64,000 nucleotides of DNA, taken from contig JAFDXX010000007.1 in assembly GCA_018267705.1 (NCBI GenBank), positions 330,237 to 394,236 on the forward strand, given 5' to 3'. Shown here piece by piece: positions 34,754 to 44,351 of this stretch (the stretch's first letter is position 1; every line of letters begins with the position of its first letter). A program made the position numbers and the translations under genes. Below the pieces are notes generated by a model, which saw only the letters and a program-made list of their open reading frames with translations, was not told the origin of the DNA and searched no databases. The stretch is from Bacteroidota bacterium (GTDB taxonomy: Bacteria > Bacteroidota > Bacteroidia > Chitinophagales > Chitinophagaceae).

Positions 34754-35470
34754 ATGATAAAATATTTTCACGCACCAATTATAGTATTCCTACTATTTTT
34801 TAGCAGTTGCGATAATTTACAATCACAAAATACCGTTACAAATCTTTCGGCAACAGCATTTTCAGAAAAAATAAAACAATTACCAAACGCTACCATTATT
34901 GATGTTCGAACTCCTCAAGAGTTTTCTAAAGACCATTTAATAAATGCAAAAAATATAGATTGGAATAATAATGATTTTGAAACTGAAATAGAAAAATTAG
35001 ATAAATCAAACCCTGTTTTTGTTTATTGCCTTAGTGGCGGAAGAAGCTCTGCAGCAGCACAATTAATGTATAAAAAGGGTTTTAAAGAAGTGTATGAAAT
35101 GGAGGGTGGCATTATGAAATGGAGAGCAGCCAATCTTCCCGAAACAACAAATACAACAACACAAACAGCAAGTTTAACCAAAGCACAATTTGAGGCACTT
35201 ACTATTCATAAAGATAAAATGGTGTTGGTAGATTTTTATGCTGATTGGTGTGGTCCTTGCAAAAAAATGGAACCCTACTTAAAAGAAATTGCAACAACAA
35301 TGTCAGATAAAATTATATTGGTTCGCATTAACGCAGATGATAATCAAGAGTTATGCAAAGAATTAAATATAGATGCATTGCCTGTTTTACATTTATATAA
35401 AAACAATACACTTATCTGGAAAAATTTAGGATACATAACCAAAGAAGATGTATTAAAAAAATTACAATAG
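34754..35470 (+). CDS. rhodanese-thioredoxin fusion lipoprotein
   Basis: 238 residues from the ATG at 34754; the frame upstream runs inside the thioredoxin gene and is rejected. The N terminus is a lipoprotein signal (LLFFSSC, C19). A rhodanese domain (about 30-130: IIDVRTPQEFSKDHL, active loop YCLSGGRSS with C92) is followed by a T-rich linker and a thioredoxin domain (about 140-238, DWCGPC with C166 and C169). It is therefore a periplasm- or surface-facing protein that joins sulfur transfer and disulfide/persulfide reduction in one chain. It ends the cassette and is followed by a strong terminator. Confidence 0.93.
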   Translation: MIKYFHAPIIVFLLFFSSCDNLQSQNTVTNLSATAFSEKIKQLPNATIIDVRTPQEFSKDHLINAKNIDWNNNDFETEIEKLDKSNPVFVYCLSGGRSSAAAQLMYKKGFKEVYEMEGGIMKWRAANLPETTNTTTQTASLTKAQFEALTIHKDKMVLVDFYADWCGPCKKMEPYLKEIATTMSDKIILVRINADDNQELCKELNIDALPVLHLYKNNTLIWKNLGYITKEDVLKKLQ

Positions 35471-35495
35471 ATAAAAATTATTGTTTGTGAATTAT

Positions 35496-35530
35496 ACAAA
35501 GAGCATCGTTATATAACCGATGCTCTTTGT
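35496..35530 (+). terminator. terminator of the sulfur cassette
   Basis: ACAAAGAGCATCG and CGATGCTCTTTGT form a perfect 13 bp stem around a 9 nt loop, followed by GTTTTATTG. It lies 25 bp after the last stop codon of the cassette. Confidence 0.85.
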
Positions 35531-35613
35531 GTTTTATTGTAATACCAAACATATTCCTTATAGTATATAACTTTTTATTACTTTTGAAGCCCAACCTTTT
35601 AATTTTTATCCCT

Positions 35614-35680
35614 TAAAATACTACTGTATTATAAATACATTAATTTTTATAATACATATTTATAACCATACAGTATTTTA
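35614..35680. repeat. nested inverted repeat upstream of the CLC gene
   Basis: Outer arms TAAAATACT (35614-35622) and AGTATTTTA (35672-35680) enclose inner arms TATAAATA (35630-35637) and TATTTATA (35657-35664), with exactly 7 nt between outer and inner arms on each side. It ends 6 bp before the CLC start codon. It could be an operator or a leader RNA fold; AT content is so high that chance cannot be excluded. Confidence 0.35.
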
Positions 35681-35686
35681 TTTCAA

Positions 35687-37576
35687 ATGAATAAATCCGT
35701 TTTAAAAAACAACCCAATACCCATATCACCATCATTAAATTCTGCAATAGAAGAAGAAGAATCTGATTTTAAAAAAGGAGATGATAAAATACGATTACTG
35801 AAAATTTCTTTTGCCGCATTTTTGGTAGCCATAGCCGTAAGTGCTATTGCCAAGTTTTTAATTCATCTGATAGATTTAATTACCAATTTATCATTTTATC
35901 AAAATTTTTCATTTATACATACAACACCTGCCTCAAACTCTTTAGGGCTTTGGGTTATAATTGTTCCTGCCCTTGGTGGTGTAATTGTTGGGTTAATGGC
36001 GTTATTTGGCTCAAAAGCTATTCGCGGGCACGGCATACCCGAAGCAATGGAACAAATTCTCACTAATCAAAGTAAAATAAAACCTACAATTACTTATTTA
36101 AAACCAATTTCATCAGCAATATCTATTGGTACGGGTGGGCCTTTTGGTGCAGAAGGGCCAATTATTGCAACAGGTGGAGCATTAGGTTCTACCATTGGTC
36201 AAATACTAAAAATATCACACAACGAAAGAAAAATATTATTAGCCGCCGGAGCAACAGCCGGTATGTCTGCAATTTTTAATAGTCCTATTGCTGCTATTTT
36301 TTTAGCAATAGAATTATTATTATTTGAGTTTTCTCCACGCTCACTTGTGCCTGTTGCCATTGCTTGTATGGTTGGTGCATCAATGCATCTTGTTTTGTTT
36401 GGAGAAAAGCCTGTATTTGAAGCTGTTGCTATTGCAAGTCCAAACAATTCAGCTTTAATGATGTATGGTGCAATGGGTATAGTTATTGGTTTACTTTCTG
36501 TTTTTGTAAGTAAAGCTGTTTATTATATTGAAGAGGCTTTTGAAAAACTTCCTATTCATTGGATGTGGTGGCCGGCCATTGGTGGATTATTAGTGGGTTT
36601 GGTGGGTTATTTTTATCCTCGCACATTGGGTGTTGGTTATGAAAATATTACCGATGTTTTATCGGGTAATTTACCAATGAAAATAATATTTGCTCTTTGT
36701 GTTTTTAAATTTATATCGTGGGCAATTGCATTAGGCAGTGGTACTTCTGGTGGAACATTAGCACCCCTACTTACTATTGGTGGAGCAACCGGAGCTTTAT
36801 TGGGAATAGCTATTCTTCATTATTTTCCTGCATCGGGTATTACAGTTCCATTAGCAGCATTAGTAGGTATGGCTGCAATGTTTGCCGGTGCATCAAGAGC
36901 ATTATTAACTTCTATCATTTTTGCTTTAGAAACAACCGGACAATACAACGCATTACTTCCTTTGCTTATAACTTGTGTTCCTTCTTATTTAATTTCATTT
37001 TTATTTATGGAGAATACAATTATGACTGAAAAAATTGCAAGAAGAGGAATTAAAACGCCAAATTCATATGAACCGGATATTTTAGAAAGGTTAACCGTAG
37101 AGCAAGTTATAACAGATAATGGGATTATTATAAGTGAAGAAAACAGTATAAGTGAAGCATGTGCGTGGTTGAATAAAGAAACAACTTATCAATCAAACTA
37201 TTTTGTTGTTTCAAATAACAATGGAGAATATAAAGGCATCATAAGTTCTTCCAATTTATACAGCGATCATCATGTAAAAAGTACCAAGCTCGGAGCATTA
37301 ATAAGAAGAAATTCTGCTTGTGTTAAACTTACAGATAGTTTAAAAATAACTGCCGAAACAATGGCTAAAGAAAATGTAGATGTATTACCGGTTATATCGG
37401 GTGAAGAAAAAGCAATTGTTGGAATTATTTCTTATAGAGATATTCTTTCTGCCTATAAATATGGCATTGAAGAACATGAAAAAAAGCAATACCATATTTC
37501 GCTAAAAAGAAAAAGTTTAAAAATGCTAATTAAGGGTCAAAAATTAATTGAGCTAACAATGAGAAAAAATAAATAG
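35687..37576 (+). CDS. CLC family chloride channel/transporter with CBS pair
   Basis: 629 residues: about 35-445 is the CLC membrane domain and the rest holds a CBS pair (about 460-600). Selectivity motifs are GHGIPE (114-119), GAEGP (154-158) with the gating glutamate E156, and GSGTSGGTLAPLLTIGGATGALLG (about 350-370). CLC proteins pass chloride or exchange it for protons at the inner membrane; channel or antiporter cannot be told with confidence. The CBS pair may bind adenine nucleotides. Confidence 0.93.
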   Translation: MNKSVLKNNPIPISPSLNSAIEEEESDFKKGDDKIRLLKISFAAFLVAIAVSAIAKFLIHLIDLITNLSFYQNFSFIHTTPASNSLGLWVIIVPALGGVIVGLMALFGSKAIRGHGIPEAMEQILTNQSKIKPTITYLKPISSAISIGTGGPFGAEGPIIATGGALGSTIGQILKISHNERKILLAAGATAGMSAIFNSPIAAIFLAIELLLFEFSPRSLVPVAIACMVGASMHLVLFGEKPVFEAVAIASPNNSALMMYGAMGIVIGLLSVFVSKAVYYIEEAFEKLPIHWMWWPAIGGLLVGLVGYFYPRTLGVGYENITDVLSGNLPMKIIFALCVFKFISWAIALGSGTSGGTLAPLLTIGGATGALLGIAILHYFPASGITVPLAALVGMAAMFAGASRALLTSIIFALETTGQYNALLPLLITCVPSYLISFLFMENTIMTEKIARRGIKTPNSYEPDILERLTVEQVITDNGIIISEENSISEACAWLNKETTYQSNYFVVSNNNGEYKGIISSSNLYSDHHVKSTKLGALIRRNSACVKLTDSLKITAETMAKENVDVLPVISGEEKAIVGIISYRDILSAYKYGIEEHEKKQYHISLKRKSLKMLIKGQKLIELTMRKNK

Positions 37577-37589
37577 TTGTATTTATAAT

Positions 37590-39626
37590 TTACTTCATTA
37601 TCTCTAATTCTTTTTGCATAGCAAACATTTCATCACGCAATTTAGCAGCTTCAATAAAATCTAAATCTTTCGCTGCTTTTTCCATTTTCTTTTTTGTTTC
37701 TTTAATTGCTTTTTCTAATTGCGGAATGGTTTTATAAGCTGTTTGTTCTTCTGCGGCTTGTGTTATAATATCACTATCATTTTGAATAGCATAAGGTTTT
37801 TTATCATCAAAACCTTTAATATCTAATACGGCTGTTTGTTTTAATATTTGATCAATACTTTTTTTAACGGTTTGTGGTGTTATATTATGTTGAAGGTTAT
37901 AAGCTATTTGTTTTTCTCTTCTTCTATTGGTTTCATCAATGGTGCGTTGCATGCTATCTGTAATTTTATCTGCATAAAAAATTACTAAGCCGTTTACATT
38001 GCGTGCTGCCCTACCTGCGGTTTGTGTTAAACTTCTTTCGTTTCTTAAAAATCCTTCTTTATCTGCATCTAAAATAGCAACCAAACTTACTTCGGGTAAA
38101 TCTAATCCTTCACGTAATAAATTTACACCAACCAAAACATCAATTTCTCCCAATCTAAGTTGGCGAAGAATTTCAACACGTTCTAAAGCATCAACATCAC
38201 TATGTATATATTTTGATTTTATATTAATTCGTTGCAAATATTTATCCATTTCTTCTGCCATACGTTTGGTTAAAGTGGTAACTAAAACCCTATCGCCTTT
38301 TTTTACACGAGCATCTATTTCATCTAATAAATTATCTATTTGATTTACACTTGGGCGTATTTCAATGGGTGGTTCTAATAAACCTGTTGGTCGTACTACT
38401 TGTTCTACAACTACTCCGCCTGTTTTTTCTAATTCATAATTTCCGGGAGTGGCACTTACAAAAATTGTTTGTCCAATAATATTTTCAAATTCATGAAAAT
38501 TTAGTGGACGATTATCTAAGGCTGAAGGAAGCCGAAAACCATAATCAACCAAAACCATTTTTCTACTTCTATCTCCACCATACATTCCTGTAATTTGTGG
38601 AATTGTTTGATGGCTTTCGTCTATTAAGCATAAAAAATCTTTCGGAAAATAATCTAATAAACAAAAGGGTCTTGTGCCTGGTTTTCTTCTATCAAAAAAT
38701 CTCGAGTAATTTTCTATTCCGTTACAATAACCCAATTCGCGAATCATTTCTAAATCATATTCTACGCGTTCTTTAATACGTTGGGCTTCCATAAACTTTC
38801 CTGATGTTTTAAAGTATTCAACTTGTGCCATCATCTCATCTTGAATTTCATAAATTACTTGTTGCATTATTTCTTTTGGAGCCAAGTATAAGTTGGCAGG
38901 AAAAATGGCTGCATTATCTAATGATGAAATTCTTTTTGCTGTTGTTTTTTCAATGGTTTCTATTTCTTCAATTTCATCTCCAAAAAAAGTAATTCTATAA
39001 CCATAATCAACATAGGGTAAGTTTATATCAATCGTATCTCCTTTTACTCTAAAGGTTCCTCTTGAAAAATCTCCTTGCGATCTATTATATAATGAATTAA
39101 CTAAGTTGTGTAAAAAAGTTTGTCGTGATATTGTTTGGTTTTTTTGAATACGAATAATTCCATTTTCAAATTCTGTTGGATTTCCCATTCCATAAATACA
39201 ACTAACACTTGCTACAACAATAATATCTCTTCTGCCGCTTAACAATTCGCTTGTTGCTTGTAAGCGAAGTTTATCTAACTCTTCATTAATACTTAAATCT
39301 TTTTCAATATATACATTGCTTACAGGTAAGTATGCTTCAGGTTGATAATAATCGTAATAGCTAACAAAATAACCTACTGCATTGTTTGGAAAAAATTGTT
39401 TAAACTCTCCATACAATTGTGCTACCAATGTTTTATTGTGTGTTAAAACCAGTGTTGGTTTTTGTGTTTGGGCAATAATATTTGCCATGGTAAATGTTTT
39501 ACCACTTCCGGTAACACCTAATAATGTTTGAAACTGTTCTCCATTATTAATTCCTTCAACTAATTGCTCAATAGCCGATGGTTGATCTCCACTGGGTTGG
39601 TAGTTTGATTGAAGGTTATAAAGCAT
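37590..39626 (-). CDS. uvrB: UvrABC excinuclease subunit B
   Basis: 678 residues, the usual length. UvrB is the damage-verifying helicase of nucleotide excision repair. Walker A is GVTGSGKT (37-44); the beta-hairpin YYDYYQPEAYLP is at about 90-101; DESHQTIPQ and the helicase motifs ATPGNYELEKTGG, DVLVGVNLLREGLDLPEVSLVAILDADKEGFLR (in part) and QTAGRAARN follow; a UVR motif for UvrC/UvrA contact is at the C terminus (about 640-675). Convergent with the CLC gene. Confidence 0.98.
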   Translation of the reverse strand: MLYNLQSNYQPSGDQPSAIEQLVEGINNGEQFQTLLGVTGSGKTFTMANIIAQTQKPTLVLTHNKTLVAQLYGEFKQFFPNNAVGYFVSYYDYYQPEAYLPVSNVYIEKDLSINEELDKLRLQATSELLSGRRDIIVVASVSCIYGMGNPTEFENGIIRIQKNQTISRQTFLHNLVNSLYNRSQGDFSRGTFRVKGDTIDINLPYVDYGYRITFFGDEIEEIETIEKTTAKRISSLDNAAIFPANLYLAPKEIMQQVIYEIQDEMMAQVEYFKTSGKFMEAQRIKERVEYDLEMIRELGYCNGIENYSRFFDRRKPGTRPFCLLDYFPKDFLCLIDESHQTIPQITGMYGGDRSRKMVLVDYGFRLPSALDNRPLNFHEFENIIGQTIFVSATPGNYELEKTGGVVVEQVVRPTGLLEPPIEIRPSVNQIDNLLDEIDARVKKGDRVLVTTLTKRMAEEMDKYLQRINIKSKYIHSDVDALERVEILRQLRLGEIDVLVGVNLLREGLDLPEVSLVAILDADKEGFLRNERSLTQTAGRAARNVNGLVIFYADKITDSMQRTIDETNRRREKQIAYNLQHNITPQTVKKSIDQILKQTAVLDIKGFDDKKPYAIQNDSDIITQAAEEQTAYKTIPQLEKAIKETKKKMEKAAKDLDFIEAAKLRDEMFAMQKELEIMK

Positions 39627-39711
39627 AATACATAAACGTTTGCAAATTGCAAATTTGTTGAGGCTTAGAGGAGAAAGAAATTATTTATTTAAATAGTGAA
39701 TGTATAATATT

Positions 39712-40383
39712 TTATTGCGACCAATAAATTTCTTTTATCTCATTAATATTTTTTAATTCATTTATTGTTGTTTCTATTTTTTGAGGTTCTATAGTTTCAA
39801 ATACTAATTGAAATATAAATTCATTTTCAGTTTTTTCTAAAGAAAATGTTTGAAAATTTAGTTCGTTTTTGTTTAGAATATTTTTTAATAACTCTGTATT
39901 ATTTACATTTTTACTGGAAATAATTCTTAATGTTTTTTGTTTAAATTTTTTTGCAAATGTTTGTTCAATTGGTTTTAATGCCCATAAAATAATAATTGCT
40001 ATACAGGTTGTACTTGCTGCTGCAAAATATAATCCTCCTCCGGTTGCAAGACCAATTGCAGCAACTGTCCATAATCCTGAAGCAGTAGTTAAACCATGTA
40101 CTGTACCTTGCCTTAAAAGTAAAATAGTACCGGCTCCTATAAAACCTATACCACTAATAACTTGTGCAGCAATTCTGGAAGGATCTAATGTCACATTTTT
40201 CATTTCTAACACATCAGAAAAACCAAAAGAAGAAACTATCATTATTAAACAAGATCCTACACAAACCATCATGTGTGTTCTTAATCCTGCTGTCCAATTT
40301 TTTCTTTCTCTTTCTAATCCAATTAATGCTCCAAATAAACAGGCTAACAAAAGGCGAATTAATATTTTAGACCATATAAGCAT
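39712..40383 (-). CDS. MgtC/SapB family membrane protein
   Basis: 223 residues. Four or five hydrophobic helices (about 1-145) with the family motifs LIGLERERKNWTAGLRTHMMVCVGSCLIM (in part), DPSRIAAQVISGIGFIGAGTI and TVHGLTTASGLWTVAAIGLA. The C-terminal 75 residues form a small cytoplasmic ACT-like domain. MgtC proteins affect Mg2+ homeostasis and the F-ATPase; the role here is not known. Confidence 0.92.
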   Translation of the reverse strand: MLIWSKILIRLLLACLFGALIGLERERKNWTAGLRTHMMVCVGSCLIMIVSSFGFSDVLEMKNVTLDPSRIAAQVISGIGFIGAGTILLLRQGTVHGLTTASGLWTVAAIGLATGGGLYFAAASTTCIAIIILWALKPIEQTFAKKFKQKTLRIISSKNVNNTELLKNILNKNELNFQTFSLEKTENEFIFQLVFETIEPQKIETTINELKNINEIKEIYWSQ

Positions 40384-40444
40384 TATTTATTTGTTTTCAA
40401 TTCAAATAAAATTAGCAGTTAATTCTACAATAAAAAATATTCTT

Positions 40445-41452
40445 TTATCCTATTAATCCTGCAGCTTTACTTATTTCCAACATTTTATCAATTGGTTTTT
40501 TAGCTGCAATTCTTAATGATTCATCCATTATTAATTCCGGCAATTCATATTCCATACATAAGTATAGTTTTTCTAATGTATTTAGTTTCATGTGAGGGCA
40601 ATCATTACAGGCACAACTATTATTAGGTGGTGCAGGTATTAATGTTTTATCGGGAGCTGTTTGTTGCATTTTATATAAAATTCCGGTTTCGGTTGCAACA
40701 ATATATTCAGACGAATTATTAGTTTGTACATACTTTAATAATTGAGATGTACTGCCAATAAAATCTGCTTTATTTAAAACAGCTTCTTCACATTCGGGGT
40801 GTGCAATTAATTTAGCTTTAGGATGACGAATTTTAAGTTTTATTATTTTTTCTAAACTAAAAATTTCATGTACCATACAAGCACCATTCCATAAAACCAT
40901 ATTCCTTCCTGTTTTTTTATTTAAGTAAGCTCCTAAATTTTTATCGGGAGCAAAAATGATAGGTTGATTTATTGGTAAACTTTCAATAATTTTTTCTGCG
41001 TTTGAGGATGTACAAATAATATCACTCAACGCTTTTATTTCTGCACTGCAATTAATGTATGATATAACGATATGATTAGGATGCTGCTCTTTAAACTTTT
41101 TGAAGGGTTGTGTGGGTGCACTATCAGCTAATGAACAACCTGCTTTTAAATCAGGTAATAATACCTTTTTTGAAGGGTTTAAAATTTTAGCTGTTTCTGC
41201 CATAAAATGTACACCCGCAAAAACAATAATATCTGCATTTGTTTCTGCAGCCTTTTGAGCTAAACCTAAACTATCTCCAATAAAATCTGCTACATCTTGT
41301 ATATCTGGTTCTTGATAATAGTGTGCTAATACAATTGCATTTTTTTGTTTTTTTAAACGATCTATTGCTGCAAATAAATCTAATTGCACATCTGTTTCTA
41401 TATCCAAAAATCCGGTTTCAAAAATTTTTTCTTTTGCTTCAATAATGTTCAT
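40445..41452 (-). CDS. nadA: quinolinate synthase A
   Basis: 335 residues. It condenses iminoaspartate (from NadB) with dihydroxyacetone phosphate to quinolinate, using a [4Fe-4S] cluster. The three cluster cysteines are C106 ([10 protein letters not shown]), C192 (WNGACMVHE) and C285 (NDCPHMKLN). [20 protein letters not shown] and HPECEEAV are also typical. nadB is 15 kb away and nadC is not in the window. Confidence 0.97.
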   Translation of the reverse strand: MNIIEAKEKIFETGFLDIETDVQLDLFAAIDRLKKQKNAIVLAHYYQEPDIQDVADFIGDSLGLAQKAAETNADIIVFAGVHFMAETAKILNPSKKVLLPDLKAGCSLADSAPTQPFKKFKEQHPNHIVISYINCSAEIKALSDIICTSSNAEKIIESLPINQPIIFAPDKNLGAYLNKKTGRNMVLWNGACMVHEIFSLEKIIKLKIRHPKAKLIAHPECEEAVLNKADFIGSTSQLLKYVQTNNSSEYIVATETGILYKMQQTAPDKTLIPAPPNNSCACNDCPHMKLNTLEKLYLCMEYELPELIMDESLRIAAKKPIDKMLEISKAAGLIG

Positions 41453-41991
41453 AACACTTGTAATAATTAAATACTAATACTTTTATTAAATAACCTTATT
41501 ACTATTACGGCTGTTAATTTCTTAAAAACTATTTTACTAACAGTGTACAAAGTTAATAAGCTTAAGTTTTTTAACATCAATCAACTAATAATTAACACAA
41601 GTAATTGCTTATAGAACTTAGAAAATTTTGGTTTATTAACAAATAGGGATAATTCTAAGTTGATTTATTACCAATCTATTATTAACGCATTTTAAACTGT
41701 TAATTAAGAGGAAGTAATTGGTTTTAAAATTTAGAAGCGAAGCAAAAAAAATAAAATCTTCTGTTTTTATTCTTCGTTTTTCCACAAAAAAAAATTAAAA
41801 AAATAGTTTTTACACAAATAAGTATGATAATTAACAAAAAGATGTTAATTATAAAAACCCCTTTTTTACTCTTTAAAACCTAAAAGCGATATAAACCCTT
41901 ATAGGTTGCACTTTTTAATGATTTTTCCACAGTTTGTTAAAAACATAGTTTCCCCTATTTTTGCCATCCTTAAAATTTAATACATAATATA
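41453..41991. other. 539 bp AT-rich gene-free region, candidate replication origin
   Basis: The longest gap in the window, extremely AT-rich. It contains TTTTCCACA at 41778-41786 and 41923-41931 and TTTTACACA at 41808-41816, each one base off the DnaA box TTATNCACA, all in the same orientation. TTAAC or its complement GTTAA occurs ten times between 41513 and 41940, several-fold more than I would expect by chance for this composition. An A/T-only run (41785-41807) could be a melting element. It lies 11.5 kb from the parS sites. Against this: no exact DnaA box, no dnaA, and genes to the right are mostly on the minus strand. A large leader or promoter region for the next gene is the alternative. 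Confidence 0.35.
41956..41963 (+). promoter_or_regulatory. -7 promoter element of the PpiD-like gene
   Basis: TATTTTTG matches TAnnTTTG exactly, 28 bp before the ATG at 41992. Confidence 0.45.
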
Positions 41992-44106
41992 ATGTCTGCA
42001 ATACAAAAAATCAGAGACAAAGGTGCATGGATCATGTTTGGTTTAATTGCTTTAGCCTTAATAGCATTTATATTACAAGATAGATCACTTGGTGGAAAAG
42101 GTGGCGGCGGCTTTTTTGGCGGTAATCCAAATGTTTTAGGTAAAGTAGATGGCGAAGTAATTAATAGAGATGAGTTTGAAGCCAAATTAACAATGTATGG
42201 CGGAAGCGGAGCTCAAAGAGAACAAATGATTGGTCAATTATGGACTGCACAAGTGAATGAATTATTGATGAAAGAACAATATGAAAAATTGGGTTTAGTA
42301 TGTTCTTCAAAAGAATTAAGTGAAGCATTATTTGGAGACGATTCTCCCTTTAAACAAATACCACAATTTGCCGATCCTAAAACAGGACAATTTAATGCCG
42401 ATGCTGCAAAACAATGGTATAATCAAACTTTTAAAAAATCAAAGGATAAAGAAATGATAAAGCAAGTATATGAAGGCTTTATTTATCCTACCATACAAAA
42501 AGTATTACAGCAAAAATATCAGGCATTACTTACACAAAGTATATATGTACCAAAATGGTTGGTAGAAAAAACACAAACAGATAATAATGCATTATCATCT
42601 GTTTCATACGTATATGTTCCCTACACATCAGTATTAGATAGTGCAGTAAAAATTTCTGACGATGAAATAATGAATTACGCCAGAAAACATAAAAAAGAAT
42701 TTGAAAGAGATGAAGAAACAAGAAGTATAAGTTATGTAACTTTTGATGCATCACCAAGTTCAGAAGACAGTGCTGCTGTTGTAAAAAGTTTAAATGAATT
42801 AAAACCGGAACTTTTAAAAACAACCGATGTAAAATCTTTTGTAGCAAAAACAGCAAGCGATATGCCATATAACGATGGCTTTATAAGCAGAAAAGAAATT
42901 AAACAAAAAGCCATTGATTCAATAGCCGCTTTACCCGTTGGTGGAGTTTATGGTCCATACATTGATGGAAGCGAATATGTTTTAGCAAAATTAGTAGCAA
43001 GTAAAATAATGCCCGATTCTGCAAAAGTTCGTCATATATTAATTGCTACACATCAATTAGATCAACAAAGCGGACAATTAGTAAGAGTAAGAGAAGATAG
43101 TGTTGCAAGAAAAATAATGGATACTGTAGAAATGGAAATAAAAAACGGAAAACCGTTTGATTCTGTTTGTGCTAAATTTTCTGATGATGGAAATAAAGAC
43201 AAAGGTGGTGTGTATGATTATTTTACCAGCAGCAAAATGGTACCTGAGTTTACAGAATTTTCTTTCGGAAAACCTGTTGGCAGCAAAGGTGTTATCAAAA
43301 CAGAATATGGTCTTCATTATGTAGAAATATTAGGACAAAAAGGATCTGGTCCCGCATATAAAATTGCTTATATAGCAAAAGCAATTACTGTAAGCAATGA
43401 AACAGATAATAATGCACAAAATGCGGCATTACAATTTGCAGCAAGTAGCCGAAACAAAAAATCGTTCGATGACAATGCTTTAAAACAAAATAAAACCCCA
43501 TTGCCTGCTAACGAAATAAAAGAAAATGATTTTAATATTGTTGGTTTAGGAGATAGCAGAAAATTAGTGCGTTGGGTTTATGAACACAATGCAGGAGATA
43601 TTACAGAACAACCCGAAAAAATAAGCGATAAATATGTTGTTGCTATTTTATTGGCAGTTAATAAACCCGGCTTACCTAATGTTGGTTTATTAAGACCATT
43701 AATTGAACCAATTGTTAGAAATGAAAAGAAAGCAAAACAAATAATTGATACCAAATTTAAAGGAAACACCTTAGAAGAATTGGCAACAAGCACCGCAACG
43801 CCTGTTCAAAAAATAGATTCATTATCATTTGCAAATCCTTTTATTCCCGGAATTGGTAACGATAGTAAATTTACCGGAGCATCTTTTAATGCAAGCATAA
43901 AAGGAAAAGTTACTACACCAATTGCGGGCTCAAGTGGTGTATATGCTATTCGTGTAGAAAATATTTTTGCCAAATCTATTGCTGATGATGCGAATACAGT
44001 TAAACAAGGATTATTACAAGCACAACGCATGGCTGTGTATCGTGGAGGAATAGATGCTTTAAGAAAAGCAGCATCAATAAAAGACTATAGGAGTAAATTC
44101 TTTTAA
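41992..44106 (+). CDS. PpiD-like periplasmic peptidyl-prolyl isomerase/chaperone
   Basis: 704 residues. One N-terminal membrane anchor (WIMFGLIALALIAFILQD, about 14-31) is followed by a SurA_N-like helical region (about 40-200) and a parvulin-type PpiC domain (about 340-460: AKVRHILIATHQLD, GGVYDYFTSSKMVPEFTEFSFGKPVGSKGVIKTEYGLHYVEI in part). A second, degenerate isomerase region lies near 470-620. It should help outer-membrane or periplasmic proteins fold. It is alone in its unit, with a terminator 17 bp downstream. Confidence 0.92.
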   Translation: MSAIQKIRDKGAWIMFGLIALALIAFILQDRSLGGKGGGGFFGGNPNVLGKVDGEVINRDEFEAKLTMYGGSGAQREQMIGQLWTAQVNELLMKEQYEKLGLVCSSKELSEALFGDDSPFKQIPQFADPKTGQFNADAAKQWYNQTFKKSKDKEMIKQVYEGFIYPTIQKVLQQKYQALLTQSIYVPKWLVEKTQTDNNALSSVSYVYVPYTSVLDSAVKISDDEIMNYARKHKKEFERDEETRSISYVTFDASPSSEDSAAVVKSLNELKPELLKTTDVKSFVAKTASDMPYNDGFISRKEIKQKAIDSIAALPVGGVYGPYIDGSEYVLAKLVASKIMPDSAKVRHILIATHQLDQQSGQLVRVREDSVARKIMDTVEMEIKNGKPFDSVCAKFSDDGNKDKGGVYDYFTSSKMVPEFTEFSFGKPVGSKGVIKTEYGLHYVEILGQKGSGPAYKIAYIAKAITVSNETDNNAQNAALQFAASSRNKKSFDDNALKQNKTPLPANEIKENDFNIVGLGDSRKLVRWVYEHNAGDITEQPEKISDKYVVAILLAVNKPGLPNVGLLRPLIEPIVRNEKKAKQIIDTKFKGNTLEELATSTATPVQKIDSLSFANPFIPGIGNDSKFTGASFNASIKGKVTTPIAGSSGVYAIRVENIFAKSIADDANTVKQGLLQAQRMAVYRGGIDALRKAASIKDYRSKFF

Positions 44107-44123
44107 TAAAACAAAACTTTTTA

Positions 44124-44153
44124 AAAGCCCTGCAATAAATATTGTGGGGCTTT
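44124..44153 (+). terminator. terminator of the PpiD-like gene
   Basis: AAAGCCC (44124-44130) pairs with GGGCTTT (44147-44153), extended inward with wobble pairs by GCAAT/ATTGT, and is followed by CTTTTTT. The remaining 198 bp before nadK show no feature I can name. Confidence 0.8.
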
Positions 44154-44351
44154 CTTTTTTAAAATCATATCATCATATACAACAATTACCGTGTATATGC
44201 AGGAAGTATACATTTTATTCCTATTATATTTTGTTGAGTTAATGATTGGACAATTGCAATAATGTGTTGATTAATTTCTTCAATTAATAATAATACTCAA
44301 TTCAATGGTTATTGCACTATCTCTAATGGAAGAGTTTTATACGACAACCTA

